A stretch of DNA of 64,000 bases from Rhynchopus euleeides (GCA_963210315.1 OY723324.1:1-64000); one strand, 5' to 3'; counted from the stretch's first letter, positions 1-8,324 are shown. Notes: a model not told the origin generated them from the sequence alone. Made by a program: numbers and translations.

Positions 1-21
1 GTTCAAATCCTGCCGACTGCG
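1..21 (+). tRNA. tRNA-Ser(AGA), 3' end only
   Basis: Cut by the window edge. The T-arm and 3' acceptor match the complete gene at 8975-9056. Confidence 0.85.
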
Positions 22-43
22 ATTCTTTTGTCCATGTGTAGCT

Positions 44-115
44 GCACTCATGGTATAACGGTTAGTATTCTCGCCTTCCAAGCGAGCGGCCCGGGTTCGA
101 CTCCCGGTGGGTGCA
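44..115 (+). tRNA. tRNA-Gly(TCC)
   Basis: Cloverleaf folds by eye; acceptor GCACTCA/TGGGTGC, anticodon loop CTTCCAA, discriminator A. A T-run follows. Confidence 0.92.
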
Positions 116-194
116 GGTTTCTTTTGTTGTTTTATGCCTTGAATACCAATGGATTAGGCAGAATAGTGTGAAATCTTTTCAAGTTATTATTGTA

Positions 195-267
195 GCCTCC
201 CTAGCTCAGTCGGTAGAGCGCAAGGCCCTTAACCTTGTGGTCGCGGGTTCGAGCCCCGCGGGAGGTG
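195..267 (+). tRNA. tRNA-Lys(CTT), C33
   Basis: Acceptor GCCTCCC/GGGAGGT, anticodon arm CAAGG-CCCTTAA-CCTTG. Base 33 is C, where elongator tRNAs normally have T. A 7-T run follows, as expected of a Pol III terminator. Confidence 0.9.
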
Positions 268-356
268 CTCTTTTTTTGTAAGTAAAATCCTAAACAACAA
301 AAACATTTGCTTGTGTGTGTTTATTATTATATACAAAAGATGGACTAAAAAAACTG

Positions 357-427
357 TTCCCCGGCCGGGAATTGAACCCGGGTCTTCGCGTGACAGGCGG
401 AAATACTGACCTCTATACTACCGAGGA
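357..427 (-). tRNA. tRNA-Asp(GTC), one-base deletion in anticodon stem
   Basis: Acceptor TCCTCGG/CCGGGGA and loop CTGTCAC. Compared with the copies at 9392-9463 and 18427-18498 it lacks one G in the 3' side of the anticodon stem, giving 71 instead of 72 nt and breaking the stem. It may be a damaged copy or a sequencing error. Confidence 0.8.
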
Positions 428-522
428 TCTGTATATGAGCATCAAAGTATTACAACGAGTGCAGGACAAGAACTGTTATGGCCTATCTCCCCAAGGCCCT
501 GCAGGGCTAGCTGGCAGTAGTG

Positions 523-594
523 GCCCGCCTAGCTCAGCGGTAGAGCGTTGGACCTTTAATCCAATGGTCGTGGGTTCGACCCCCACGGCGGGTG
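523..594 (+). tRNA. tRNA-Lys(TTT), C33
   Basis: Anticodon arm TTGGA-CCTTTAA-TCCAA; acceptor GCCCGCC/GGCGGGT. Position 33 is C. Confidence 0.9.
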
Positions 595-656
595 CCTGCT
601 TTTTGCCTTGCATAAATGTTTTGTGTGTGCTAATGTATATATAAGGTAAAAAGAGA

Positions 657-728
657 GGGCTCAGCAGGGAATCGAACCCTGGACCTCTCGCACCCGAAGC
701 GAGAATCATGCCACTAGACCACTAAGCC
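657..728 (-). tRNA. tRNA-Pro(CGG)
   Basis: Acceptor GGCTTAG/CTGAGCC, loop TTCGGGT, 72 nt, discriminator C. Confidence 0.92.
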
Positions 729-841
729 CTTACACTGACAGCAGGTTCCATCGGCCCTCTCCTGGGATAGGTGCAGTCTCTCTGTAGTGGTTGGCTGCAC
801 AGAAGCACAGCGCAGGTTAGGGAGTCCAACGTATTACCAGA

Positions 842-914
842 GCGAGGTTGGCGCAGTCGGGAGCGCGTAGGTCCCATAATCCTAAGGTCGTCAGTTCGAT
901 CCTGGCACCTCGCA
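842..914 (+). tRNA. tRNA-Met(CAT), elongator, C33
   Basis: Acceptor GCGAGGT/ACCTCGC; loop CCCATAA with C33. The 31-39 T-T mismatch is also found in other eukaryotic elongator tRNA-Met. It lacks the initiator features seen at 3323-3395. Confidence 0.88.
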
Positions 915-941
915 TCTTTTTTTAGCCTGTGTAAGTACGTA

Positions 942-1014
942 GGCGCTATAGCTCAGTGGTTAGAGCGCTCGCCCAGTAAGCGAGAGGTCGAGGGTTCGAT
1001 CCCCTCTAGTGCCT
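942..1014 (+). tRNA. tRNA-Thr(AGT), C33
   Basis: Acceptor GGCGCTA/TAGTGCC; anticodon arm CTCGC-CCAGTAA-GCGAG. Base 33 is C; A34 is expected to become inosine. Confidence 0.9.
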
Positions 1015-1111
1015 TCTTTTCTTTGACTTTTCTCTTGTGTACAGTGTTTGTTTGTGTTTCCTCTGTACGTGTGTATAGACTGGTATTGCGACAGTTCATT
1101 CTTCTATTGTA

Positions 1112-1184
1112 GGGGGTTTAGCTCAAATGGTAGAGCGCTCGCTCAGCATGCGAGAGGTAGAGGGATCGATACCCTCAATCTCCA
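1112..1184 (+). tRNA. tRNA-Ala(AGC), C33
   Basis: Anticodon arm CTCGC-TCAGCAT-GCGAG with C33; acceptor GGGGGTT/AATCTCC includes G-T pairs, one of them G3-T70. Confidence 0.9.
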
Positions 1185-1271
1185 CTTTTTTTATGCATAC
1201 ACTGGTACACACACAGAATGCATGCAATTTACGTAAATCACAGATATTATTCTTGTGTAGTACATAAAAAA

Positions 1272-1353
1272 CGCGGACGGCAGGATTTGAACCTACGCGG
1301 GCAGGGCCCAATGCATTTCGAGTGCACCTCCTTAACCACTTGGATACGTCCGC
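1272..1353 (-). tRNA. tRNA-Ser(CGA)
   Basis: 82 nt with long variable arm; acceptor GCGGACG/CGTCCGC, loop CTCGAAA, discriminator G as usual for Ser. Confidence 0.92.
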
Positions 1354-1402
1354 TACAATGGATTATTCCGTACAGCAGTACCACTGAAAAGAGATAACAA
1401 GT

Positions 1403-1475
1403 TGCTCCCGGCGGGGTTTGAACCCGCGATCCCAGGCTCATAAGACCTGTGCCTTAACCACTAGGCCACGAGAGC
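1403..1475 (-). tRNA. tRNA-Ile(TAT)
   Basis: Acceptor GCTCTCG/CGGGAGC; anticodon arm CAGGT-CTTATGA-GCCTG. The loop reads TAT at 34-36. G37 is unusual for an isoleucine tRNA, which normally has A37, and the D-arm resembles that of Arg tRNAs, so the amino acid is less certain than the anticodon. Confidence 0.75.
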
Positions 1476-1499
1476 TGGTTCCTATGTTTCTTCATGTCA

Positions 1500-1571
1500 G
1501 CTCGCGTGGCGCAATGGAAGCGCGTCGGTTCCCGGCGCCGGAGGTTGCGGGTTCGATCCCCGCCGCGAGTA
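1500..1571 (+). tRNA. tRNA-Arg(CCG), C33
   Basis: Acceptor GCTCGCG/CGCGAGT; anticodon arm TCGGT-TCCCGGC-GCCGG. C33 in place of T33. Confidence 0.88.
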
Positions 1572-1654
1572 GACTCTTTTTCGTACCCAAGAAATAGCCC
1601 AGTGGGCTGTAACATATATACACAATACAGAACCTTTTCCTGCTTATAAAGCAA

Positions 1655-1726
1655 GGGGAATTAGCTCAGTGGAAGAGCGCCCGTTCCGCATACGGGAGGC
1701 CGAGGGTTCGAACCCCTCATTCTCCA
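1655..1726 (+). tRNA. tRNA-Ala(CGC), C33
   Basis: Anticodon arm CCCGT-TCCGCAT-ACGGG; acceptor GGGGAAT/ATTCTCC with G3-T70. C33. Confidence 0.9.
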
Positions 1727-1753
1727 TTCTTTTTCCTGTTTTCCCCTTATGAA

Positions 1754-1825
1754 GGCGATTTAGCTCAGTGGTAGAGCATTGGTCTTGTAAACCAAGGGTC
1801 GAGGGTTCGATCCCCTCAGTTGCCT
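1754..1825 (+). tRNA. tRNA-Thr(TGT)
   Basis: Acceptor GGCGATT/AGTTGCC; anticodon arm TTGGT-CTTGTAA-ACCAA with normal T33. Confidence 0.92.
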
Positions 1826-1888
1826 CTCTTTATTTACACTGACACCCTTGTTGCCCACGTGTCATCCTTCTGTTAACTCAGTAATGTA

Positions 1889-1895
1889 GCCTCTT

Positions 1896-1944
<49 letters not shown>

Positions 1945-1961
1945 AATCCCAGGTGGAGGCA
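1889..1961 (+). tRNA. tRNA-Phe(GAA)
   Basis: Loop CTGAAGA; 73 nt; discriminator A. Confidence 0.93.
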
Positions 1962-2053
1962 TACACTTTTTTGTTGCAAAGGAACTTACACACAGAACAA
2001 ATATGTGTATACATCAGTGCACAACTCTTTATATAGCCATATGCTAGGAAGGT

Positions 2054-2126
2054 GCCCCGTTGGCGCAATGGATAGCGCGTTGGACTTCTAATCCAAAGGC
2101 TGTGGGTTCGAGTCCCACACGGGGTA
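2054..2126 (+). tRNA. tRNA-Arg(TCT)
   Basis: Acceptor GCCCCGT/ACGGGGT; loop CTTCTAA. Confidence 0.92.
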
Positions 2127-2218
2127 ACTCTTTGCTGCAAAAGTAACAGGGTATTGTTTTGGTTCTTGCAATATTTTTGTGTAGGTTACTGCACACAAAA
2201 AGTGGTAAAAAAAGTATG

Positions 2219-2290
2219 AGCGGCCACCGAGAATTGAACTCGGGTCTCCTGTGCCACGAACAGGTGTTCTAACCACTAAACCATGGCCGC
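2219..2290 (-). tRNA. tRNA-His(GTG), C33
   Basis: Acceptor GCGGCCA/TGGCCGC; anticodon arm CCTGT-TCGTGGC-ACAGG. C33. This is the only intact His tRNA in the unit; two degenerate relatives lie at 3667 and 5152. Confidence 0.9.
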
Positions 2291-2325
2291 TTGTGAGTGT
2301 AACAAAACTGGGGCTTAATAAAACT

Positions 2326-2397
2326 GGGCTCGGCGGGGAATCGAACCCCGGACCTCTCGCACCCTAAGCGAGAATCATGCCACTAGACCACCGAGCC
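2326..2397 (-). tRNA. tRNA-Pro(AGG)
   Basis: Acceptor GGCTCGG/CCGAGCC; loop TTAGGGT. Confidence 0.93.
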
Positions 2398-2494
2398 TCT
2401 GAGAACAGGCAGCACCTGTGTTATCATACAGGCTGTGTGTGAGTGCATATATGTGTTGGAAGAAAGAGTCTCTCACACACATAAAAAGAGAAGG

Positions 2495-2567
2495 TACCCA
2501 TGGTGGGGATCGAACCCACAATCTTTCGCTTAGGAAGCGAACGCCTTATCCATTGGGCTACACGGGC
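2495..2567 (-). tRNA. tRNA-Arg(CCT)
   Basis: Anticodon arm TTCGC-TTCCTAA-GCGAA; acceptor GCCCGTG/CATGGGT. Confidence 0.91.
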
Positions 2568-2594
2568 CTTGATAGTAGATGCAGAGAAAAAACA

Positions 2595-2666
2595 TGGACA
2601 TTGAGGGGTTCGAACCCTCGGCCTCCCGTATGCAGAACGGGCGCTCTACCACTGAGCTAAACGCCC
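2595..2666 (-). tRNA. tRNA-Ala(TGC), C33
   Basis: Anticodon arm CCCGT-TCTGCAT-ACGGG; acceptor GGGCGTT/AATGTCC with G3-T70. C33, as in the other two Ala tRNAs. Confidence 0.9.
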
Positions 2667-2692
2667 ATGGAAAGGGATGGCCCCAGTCCATG

Positions 2693-2764
2693 TCCCCTTT
2701 AGTACAGTGGTTAGTATACCTGGTCTTCACCCAGGCGACCCGGGTTCGAACCCCGGAGGGGGAA
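2693..2764 (+). tRNA. tRNA-Glu(TTC), C33
   Basis: Anticodon arm CCTGG-TCTTCAC-CCAGG; acceptor TCCCCTT/AGGGGGA. C33, whereas Glu(CTC) at 7121 has T33. Confidence 0.9.
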
Positions 2765-2864
2765 TCCCTTTTCTTCCTTTGTTTTGTGGTGTGGTGTGTG
2801 TTTCGTCTGGCTGGCACTACTACAGTGTAACAACAGGTAAGTGGCTTTGTCCTATATTATCAGA

Positions 2865-2937
2865 GCAGCTATCGTCTAGTGGTTAGGACGCTCGCCTCAC
2901 ACGCGAGAGATCGTCGGTTCAATCCCGACTAGCTGTA
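2865..2937 (+). tRNA. tRNA-Val(CAC)
   Basis: Anticodon arm CTCGC-CTCACAC-GCGAG; acceptor GCAGCTA/TAGCTGT. Confidence 0.92.
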
Positions 2938-3017
2938 CTTTTATATACCTTATATATGTGCCTGTGTACTGTGTACAGGACTGCAGCTGTTACTCCCTTT
3001 TACCCTATACTTACAGA

Positions 3018-3090
3018 TCCTCCTTGGCGCAGTCGGTAGCGCGTCAGGCTGTTAACCTGCAGGTCGTTGGTTCGAACCCAACAGGAGGAG
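3018..3090 (+). tRNA. tRNA-Asn(GTT)
   Basis: Acceptor TCCTCCT/AGGAGGA; loop CTGTTAA; one mismatch at the 27-43 position. Confidence 0.9.
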
Positions 3091-3229
3091 TTTTTTCTTT
3101 TCTTATCTTTTTCTCTCCATGTACAAAATGCACGGACAATCTCTTCAGCTGTTTGTACTGTGATTCCTGTATTGTGTGCAACATATGTGTGTATCCATAT
3201 ATACTCCAGGCATGCACATAGTCAAAAGG

Positions 3230-3301
3230 TTCCCCCACGCGGGTTTGAACCGCGGCTACTGGATTCAAAGTCCAGGGTGCTAACCACTACACCATAGGGG
3301 A
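3230..3301 (-). tRNA. tRNA-Gln(TTG)
   Basis: Acceptor TCCCCTA/TGGGGGA; anticodon arm CTGGA-CTTTGAA-TCCAG. Confidence 0.92.
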
Positions 3302-3322
3302 GCTGTGAAAGTAAACAACAGA

Positions 3323-3395
3323 AGCAGAGTGGCGCAGTGGTCAGCGCGGTGGGCTCATAACCCACAGGTCGTAGGATCGAAACCTACCTCTGCTA
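3323..3395 (+). tRNA. Initiator tRNA-Met(CAT)
   Basis: Eukaryotic initiator features: A1-T72 start of the acceptor (AGCAGAG/CTCTGCT), GGG/CCC in the anticodon stem, and a T-loop with A54 and A60 (GGATCGAAACC). Its loop is CTCATAA with T33, although many eukaryotic initiators have C33. Confidence 0.93.
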
Positions 3396-3495
3396 GTAGT
3401 TATCTTTTGTTTGCACCCACACACACAGTCAAGGCAGCAGGTATTCACCCCGTGCAAGTACCTCCATGATGTAACATCTTCAATAAATTATCAGA

Positions 3496-3567
3496 GACCG
3501 TGTGGCTCAATGGAAGAGCGCCTGACTACGGATCAGGCGGTTGCAGGTTCGAGTCCTGCCACGGTTG
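3496..3567 (+). tRNA. tRNA-Arg(ACG)
   Basis: Anticodon arm CCTGA-CTACGGA-TCAGG; acceptor GACCGTG/CACGGTT. Confidence 0.92.
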
Positions 3568-3666
3568 CTTTTTTTATGCATCAACTTATCTTATGCCCAT
3601 GTACACACTGCACCAAAACATTTCCCACGCCATTGCCCTTCTTAAGTATAAGTGCTTTATAAACTA

Positions 3667-3738
3667 ACAAGGGTAGTCTAGTGGTTACAATTCTTGGTTG
3701 TGACCAAAGAGGCCCGGGTTCGATTCCCGGAAAAATTC
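3667..3738 (+). pseudogene. Degenerate tRNA-His(GTG)-like, left cap of palindrome
   Basis: The D-arm, a loop TTGTGAC with GTG at the anticodon, and a perfect T-arm are present, but the acceptor halves (ACAAGGG and AAAAATT) do not pair. A relative sits in opposite orientation at 5152-5223. It probably cannot be processed and charged as a normal tRNA. Confidence 0.7.
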
Positions 3739-5151
3739 AAAACTTTTTCGAAAAAATATTTTTGCGCAAAAGTGTTAATTTTCACAAACTTTTTTCCACC
3801 CACTTCTGCTGACCCCTGGGTGGACTTTGAGTACCAAAAGTCGACAGCCAGCGTCTCTGTGTGCCACTGACGCGTTCGGTTTTTTACGGGGCCTCAGCCA
3901 AAATTGGTAAAATTGGTTGGTCCGGAATTTTTCGATAAACTTTTTTTTTCTCGAAAGATATAAAGCTCATAACCCTGCTACGTTTGGCTGAAAAAGTTTG
4001 TACATATCGTCACGTACAGACGTCGGTAGTATACTTTTTCAAAGGAATTTCTGGGAAATTTGTAGCACTGTGGGTTCAAACCTTGCTTTTTTTTTTTTTT
4101 TTTTTTTTTACAAAACTCCAATTTGGGTGGTTCGAACACCCTGGGTGGGTCAAAATCGGGTATCTCAAAAATGCGCGAATGGTTCAGATACTGGGTGTGA
4201 AACGGTGTATAGTGTTGAAATATGGGTCCCCAGCCAGCACCCATTAAGTCGTTTTTTTTTGGCCAAAACCCTGTTTTTCGGCCATTTTGGCCTAAAAAAG
4301 GCCATTCCTGTAAAAAAAAATCGGGTCCCCGGTTCGAAACTGATACCACCGTGTTTGACCCAGATTTCGGGGGAGAAACGGTGCAAACTGTTGGTGGGCT
4401 CACCAGGGCTCAGAATGGAGCTCCAGGTACATATCGAGGTGAAATCATGGGGTGTTTTCTAAGGAATCTAGGTGTGTTGGAAGCAAGTTCGATACCTGGT
4501 TGAGGTTTTTTCCGTTTTTTTTTTATATTTCCACACCCAGAATCTGGTACAGACACGGGTATATCTGGATTCAAAAAAGTCGTCGATATGGGGTGTCAAA
4601 ACCCCAAAAATAGGCCCAAAAATGGCCAAAAAACACTTTTTGGAACACCAAAAACGACTTAATTGGTGGTGGCTGGGCAGTACCCTACCAACAGTTTGAT
4701 TCCTCTCTGACCCAATATCCCCACCTCTCGCGCATTTTTGAGACACCCGAAATAGACCCCCCCAGGGTGTTCGAACCATCAAAGTTGGACATGGGTAAAA
4801 AAACAGAAAGTGAGGTTTGAACCCACAGTGCTGGAAATACCCGCCGAATTCCTTTGAAAAAATATACTACCGATGTCTGTACGTGACGATATGTACAGAC
4901 TTTTTGGGTGAAACGTAGCAGGGTTAGGAGCTTTATATCTTTCAGAAAAAAAAAGTTTATCGAAAAATTCCGGTCAACTGCATTTTATCAATTATGGCGG
5001 GCGAACCGTGAAAATCCGAAAGCGATGGTGGCACGTACAGACGCTGGTTATCACTTTTTGGTACTCATTTCGGCGCCTGGGGCGAGCATATTTAGGAGGA
5101 AAATGGGTGCAAAAATTGGTTGGGATTTGGTCAAGCAAAACCCCCAAAAAA

Positions 5152-5223
5152 ATTCTGTCCCGGGATTTGAACCCGGGCCTCTTTTGTCACAGCCAGGAAT
5201 TCTAACCTCTAGGCTAACCTGCC
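5152..5223 (-). pseudogene. Degenerate tRNA-His(GTG)-like, right cap of palindrome
   Basis: Loop CTGTGAC has GTG at the anticodon and the T-arm is intact, but the anticodon stem (CCTGG/AAAAG) and acceptor (GGCAGGT/GACAGAA) do not pair. Related to 3667-3738. Confidence 0.7.
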
Positions 5224-5274
5224 TACGGTCGGATATCCGATGCCCATGAAGGAGGTTGGAACATACAGGCGCCC

Positions 5275-6290
5275 CTCAGAAAGTCTAGTGGTTGAGCACA
5301 CCACCTGTGTTGGGAGAGGTTGGGGGTTCGAACCCTGAAGAGATGCACCAAGATATAATAAGGTGGCTCCCATAGTATAGTGGTTGAGCACACCTCCTTG
5401 TAGTGGGCGGTCGGGGGTTCGAACCCCACTTGCTGTCACAACATGTACAGTGTATATAGGTTACGTACACTGAAGAAGCTGCCTCCGATAGTCCAGTGGT
5501 TGAGTACACCTCCTTGTAGTGAGCGGTCGGGGGTTCGAACCCTGAAGATGTTCGGTAGTATAGTATACTGGAAGGCTAAGAAGATATGAGAAGCTGGCTC
5601 CCATAGTCTAGTGGTTGAGCACACCTCCTTGTAGTGAGCGGTCGGGGGTTCGAACCCTGAAGATGTTCGGTAGTATAGTATACTGGAAGGCTAAGAAGAT
5701 ATGAGAAGCTGGCTCCCATAGTCTAGTGGTTGAGTACACCTCCTTGTAGTGAGCGGTCGGGGGTTCGAACCCTGAAGATGTTCGGTAGTATAGTATACTG
5801 GAAGGCTAAGAAGATATGAGAAGCTGGCTCCCATAGTCTAGTGGTTGAGCACACCTCCTTGTAGTGAGCGGTCGGGGGTTCGAACCCTGAAGATGTTCGG
5901 TAGTATAGTATACTGGAAGGCTAAGAAGATATGAGAAGCTGGCTCCCATAGTCTAGTGGTTGAGCACACCTCCTTGTAGTGAGCGGTCGGGGGTTCGAAC
6001 CCTGAAGATGTTCGGTAGTATAGTATACTGGAAGGCTAAGAAGATATGAGAAGCTGGCTCCCATAGTCTAGTGGTTGAGTACACCTCCTTGTAGTGAGCG
6101 GTCGGGGGTTCGAACCCTGAAGATGTTCGGTAGTATAGTATACTGGAAGGCTAAGAAGATATGAGAAGCTGGCTCCCATAGTCTAGTGGTTGAGCACACC
6201 TCCTTGTAGTGAGCGGTCGGGGGTTCGAACCCTACTTGCTGTCACAACATGTACAGTGTATATAGGTTACGTACACTGAAGAAGCTGCCT
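5275..6290 (+). repeat. 115-bp tandem array of tRNA-like elements
   Basis: Six near-perfect 115-bp units start at 5596, 5711, 5826, 5941, 6056 and 6171, preceded by diverged units at 5481, 5365 and about 5275. Each has an A-box-like TAGTCTAGTGG and a B-box GGGTTCGAACC at tRNA spacing, but no paired acceptor and no sound anticodon stem. Units differ mainly at one C/T site (GAGCAC or GAGTAC). A spacer with GGTAGTATAGTATACTGG separates them. They could be Pol III-transcribed non-tRNA RNAs or Pol III factor binding sites. Confidence 0.8.
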
Positions 6291-6370
6291 GCAATAGTCT
6301 AGTGGTCTAGTGTACCACGGTAAAATAGCAGTGCAACTGGTGGACACGGGTTCAATTCCCGGACAGGTCA
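6287..6370 (+). pseudogene. tRNA-like sequence with oversized anticodon loop
   Basis: It follows the 115-bp array in phase. A- and B-boxes are good; the acceptor pairs over about five positions (GCCTG with CAGGT). A stem TACCA/TGGTG encloses about 20 nt, as if a 13-nt intron followed a GTA anticodon. A sound tRNA-Tyr(GTA) exists at 8030-8113, so this may be a relic. Confidence 0.45.
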
Positions 6371-6442
6371 CATTATTGTTGAAAATTATTGGTTGAAAAT
6401 GTTTCGTGTGTTTTGTGTGTGTACACACTTTGAATAAAGGTA

Positions 6443-6524
6443 TGACAAGAGTGGGGTTTGAACCCACGCCCCCGAAGAGACCAGGGCCTAAACCTGGCGC
6501 CTTAGACCACTCGGCCATCTTGCC
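6443..6524 (-). tRNA. tRNA-Leu(TAG)
   Basis: 82 nt with long variable arm; acceptor GGCAAGA/TCTTGTC; anticodon arm CCAGG-TTTAGGC-CCTGG. Confidence 0.93.
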
Positions 6525-6593
6525 AGTGCATAAGGAAGTGAGTTCAGGCAGTATTACATGAAAATATAGGGGAAAAGATTTCAAAAAAGGAAG

Positions 6594-6664
6594 TGCGTAA
6601 TCCGGGAATCGAACCCGGGCCGACTCCGTGGCAGGGAGCCATTCTACCACTAGACCAATTACGC
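6594..6664 (-). tRNA. tRNA-Gly(GCC)
   Basis: Acceptor GCGTAAT/ATTACGC; loop CTGCCAC; 71 nt. Confidence 0.93.
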
Positions 6665-6763
6665 CTGTTTAATTGGTAGAATATCCATACACATAAGGAA
6701 TCTTTCCTTGGGAATGTATGGGAGAAAAAGTTGTTTGGCTGTGCGGTTTTGAAGTATGAAAAG

Positions 6764-6845
6764 TGACAAGGGTGAGGTTTGAACTCACGCCCCCGAAGAG
6801 ACTACGACCTGAACGTAGCGCCTTAGACCACTCGGCCACCTTGCC
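6764..6845 (-). tRNA. tRNA-Leu(CAG)
   Basis: Acceptor GGCAAGG/CCTTGTC; anticodon arm CTACG-TTCAGGT-CGTAG; long variable arm. Confidence 0.93.
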
Positions 6846-6936
6846 TACATTCTATTATTATCAAGTGTATGAAGGACTATAAGAGGGTGTAGGAGTAAGT
6901 AACAGTGCATACAGACAGTTAATTGTAACAAAGGTG

Positions 6937-7018
6937 TGACAGGGGTGGGGTTTGAACCCACGCCTCCGAAGAGAAAGGAACTTGAGTCCTCCGCCTTAGA
7001 CCACTCGGCCACCCTGCC
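6937..7018 (-). tRNA. tRNA-Leu(CAA)
   Basis: Acceptor GGCAGGG/CCCTGTC; loop CTCAAGT; long variable arm; no intron. Confidence 0.92.
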
Positions 7019-7120
7019 TCTCTCTACTACGGATATCCTGTCCGTGTGGTACTACTGTATGGAAGGGGGAAACTGTACTGGGAGCATCCTGTATGTAAGG
7101 TATTCTGGTATACTTTCAGA

Positions 7121-7192
7121 TCCGCTGTAGTATAGTGGTTAGAACAGCCGGCTCTCACCCGGCAGACCGGGGTTCAATTCCCCGCAGCGGAA
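7121..7192 (+). tRNA. tRNA-Glu(CTC)
   Basis: Acceptor TCCGCTG/CAGCGGA; anticodon arm GCCGG-CTCTCAC-CCGGC; T33. Confidence 0.93.
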
Positions 7193-7289
7193 CATATCTT
7201 TTTCCATATTTTCCCTGTATGTACAAAGAATTTGTTTGTGTGTGTGTCCCATTGCAAGTTTCTGTTGGTATCTCTATACAAAAAAGATG

Positions 7290-7361
7290 TTCTCCTACGC
7301 GGATTCGAACCGCGGTCGCCAGATTCAGAGTCTGGAGTGCTAACCACTACACCATAGGAGA
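7290..7361 (-). tRNA. tRNA-Gln(CTG)
   Basis: Acceptor TCTCCTA/TAGGAGA; anticodon arm CCAGA-CTCTGAA-TCTGG. Confidence 0.93.
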
Positions 7362-7438
7362 TCTGATAATCAGTTGGATTGCCTTATCTATATACCCACT
7401 AGGTAAAGAGATACAAGGAAGAGATATTCATACAAAAA

Positions 7439-7520
7439 CGCGAACGGCAAGGTTCGAACTTGCGCATGCAGAGCACACTCGCTTAGCAGGCGAGCCCCGT
7501 AACCACTTGGGTACGTCCGC
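7439..7520 (-). tRNA. tRNA-Ser(GCT)
   Basis: 82 nt; acceptor GCGGACG/CGTTCGC; anticodon arm CTCGC-CTGCTAA-GCGAG; discriminator G. Confidence 0.92.
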
Positions 7521-7599
7521 TACAACTCTGTGCCCTGAAGGGAAATAAGAGAGGAATGTGGGTGGTAAATATGTGGCTGCAAGGGGTATAAAAAGAAAG

Positions 7600-7673
7600 T
7601 ACACCTATCCGGGCTCGAACCGGAGACCTTCGCGGTGTTAACGCGACGTCATAACCAACTAGACCATAGGTGC
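7600..7673 (-). tRNA. tRNA-Val(AAC)
   Basis: Acceptor GCACCTA/TAGGTGT; anticodon arm TCGCG-TTAACAC-CGCGA. Confidence 0.92.
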
Positions 7674-7717
7674 TGATATCTAATATAGGGATGGGCAGGC
7701 TGTGCCTTACAGTTATA

Positions 7718-7799
7718 GGCGAGATGGCCGAGTGGTCTAAGGCGCCAGGTTAAGGCCCTGGTCTCTTCGGGGGCGTGGGTTCAAACCCCACTCTCGTCA
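7718..7799 (+). tRNA. tRNA-Leu(AAG)
   Basis: Acceptor GGCGAGA/TCTCGTC; anticodon arm CCAGG-TTAAGGC-CCTGG; long variable arm. Confidence 0.93.
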
Positions 7800-7908
7800 G
7801 TTTGTTATTATGTTTCTGGTGGTTGCCTGTTTATTATCTGTGTATGCAGTGTGTGTGTGTGGCACACACACAGTGCACTGTTAGGCAATGTTGTTATAGT
7901 GAAACATA

Positions 7909-7981
7909 GCTCTTGTAGCTCAGTCGGTAGAGCATTGGTCTAATAAGCCAACGGTCCCAGGTTCGAGCCCTGTCAGGAGCA
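7909..7981 (+). tRNA. tRNA-Ile(AAT)
   Basis: Acceptor GCTCTTG/CAGGAGC; anticodon arm TTGGT-CTAATAA-GCCAA. Followed by an 8-T run. Confidence 0.92.
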
Positions 7982-8029
7982 CTTTTTTTTGCACATTATT
8001 TCAGCCAAAACACATATACAAAAAGGTTG

Positions 8030-8113
8030 TCCTCTCGGCCGGAATCGAACCAGCGACCGCTCGATAACAGCTGTTTCTACAGTCGAGCGCTCTACCAATT
8101 GAGCTACGAGAGG
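8030..8113 (-). tRNA. tRNA-Tyr(GTA) with 11-nt intron
   Basis: Acceptor CCTCTCG/CGAGAGG. The anticodon stem CTCGA/TCGAG encloses CTGTAG, an insertion of about 11 nt (8066-8076) and A38. An intron after base 37 is typical of eukaryotic tRNA-Tyr. It is the only clear tRNA intron in the unit. Confidence 0.92.
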
Positions 8114-8196
8114 GTTGTTAATGAGTAAGATAACTGCACAAAAGAAAGCTGGCTCTTTAGAGAAAACTCAGGCAGGCAATCTCTCTTACAAAAACA

Positions 8197-8267
8197 TGCG
8201 ACCGCCGGGAATCGAACCCGGGTCGAATCCTTGGGAGGGATCCATCATGCCACTAGACCACGGTCGC
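8197..8267 (-). tRNA. tRNA-Gly(CCC)
   Basis: Acceptor GCGACCG/CGGTCGC; loop CTCCCAA. Confidence 0.92.
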
Positions 8268-8324
8268 CATACAAGAGTAGGGTAACAGAACACATGTGTG
8301 ATAGATATGTATGTACACAAAACA

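Larger units (their letters stand above)
3667..5223. repeat. 1.55 kb imperfect palindrome with tRNA-like ends
   Basis: The two arms are diverged inverted copies about a centre near 4445. Paired landmarks are 3932/4972, 4040/4860, 4074/4812 and 4150/4770. Both ends carry tRNA-His(GTG)-like sequences pointing inward. Inside are several T-arm/B-box-like motifs of the type GGTTCGAANCC (near 4128, 4330 and 4488 on plus, 4768 and 4815 on minus) with no complete tRNA. Long T- and A-runs occur. No convincing open reading frame. It may be a tRNA-derived snapback element; no function is known to me. Confidence 0.75.

Noticed and set aside
2820..2860. U1 snRNA 5'-end look-alike (CACTTACCTG on the minus strand)
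   Set aside because: No U1 stem-loop or Sm site follows; it is a short spacer between tRNA genes.
4270..4300. Resemblance to the dinoflagellate spliced leader (GGCCATTTTGGCC)
   Set aside because: It is a simple palindrome in the snapback element; the flanks and the donor site of a leader gene are missing.
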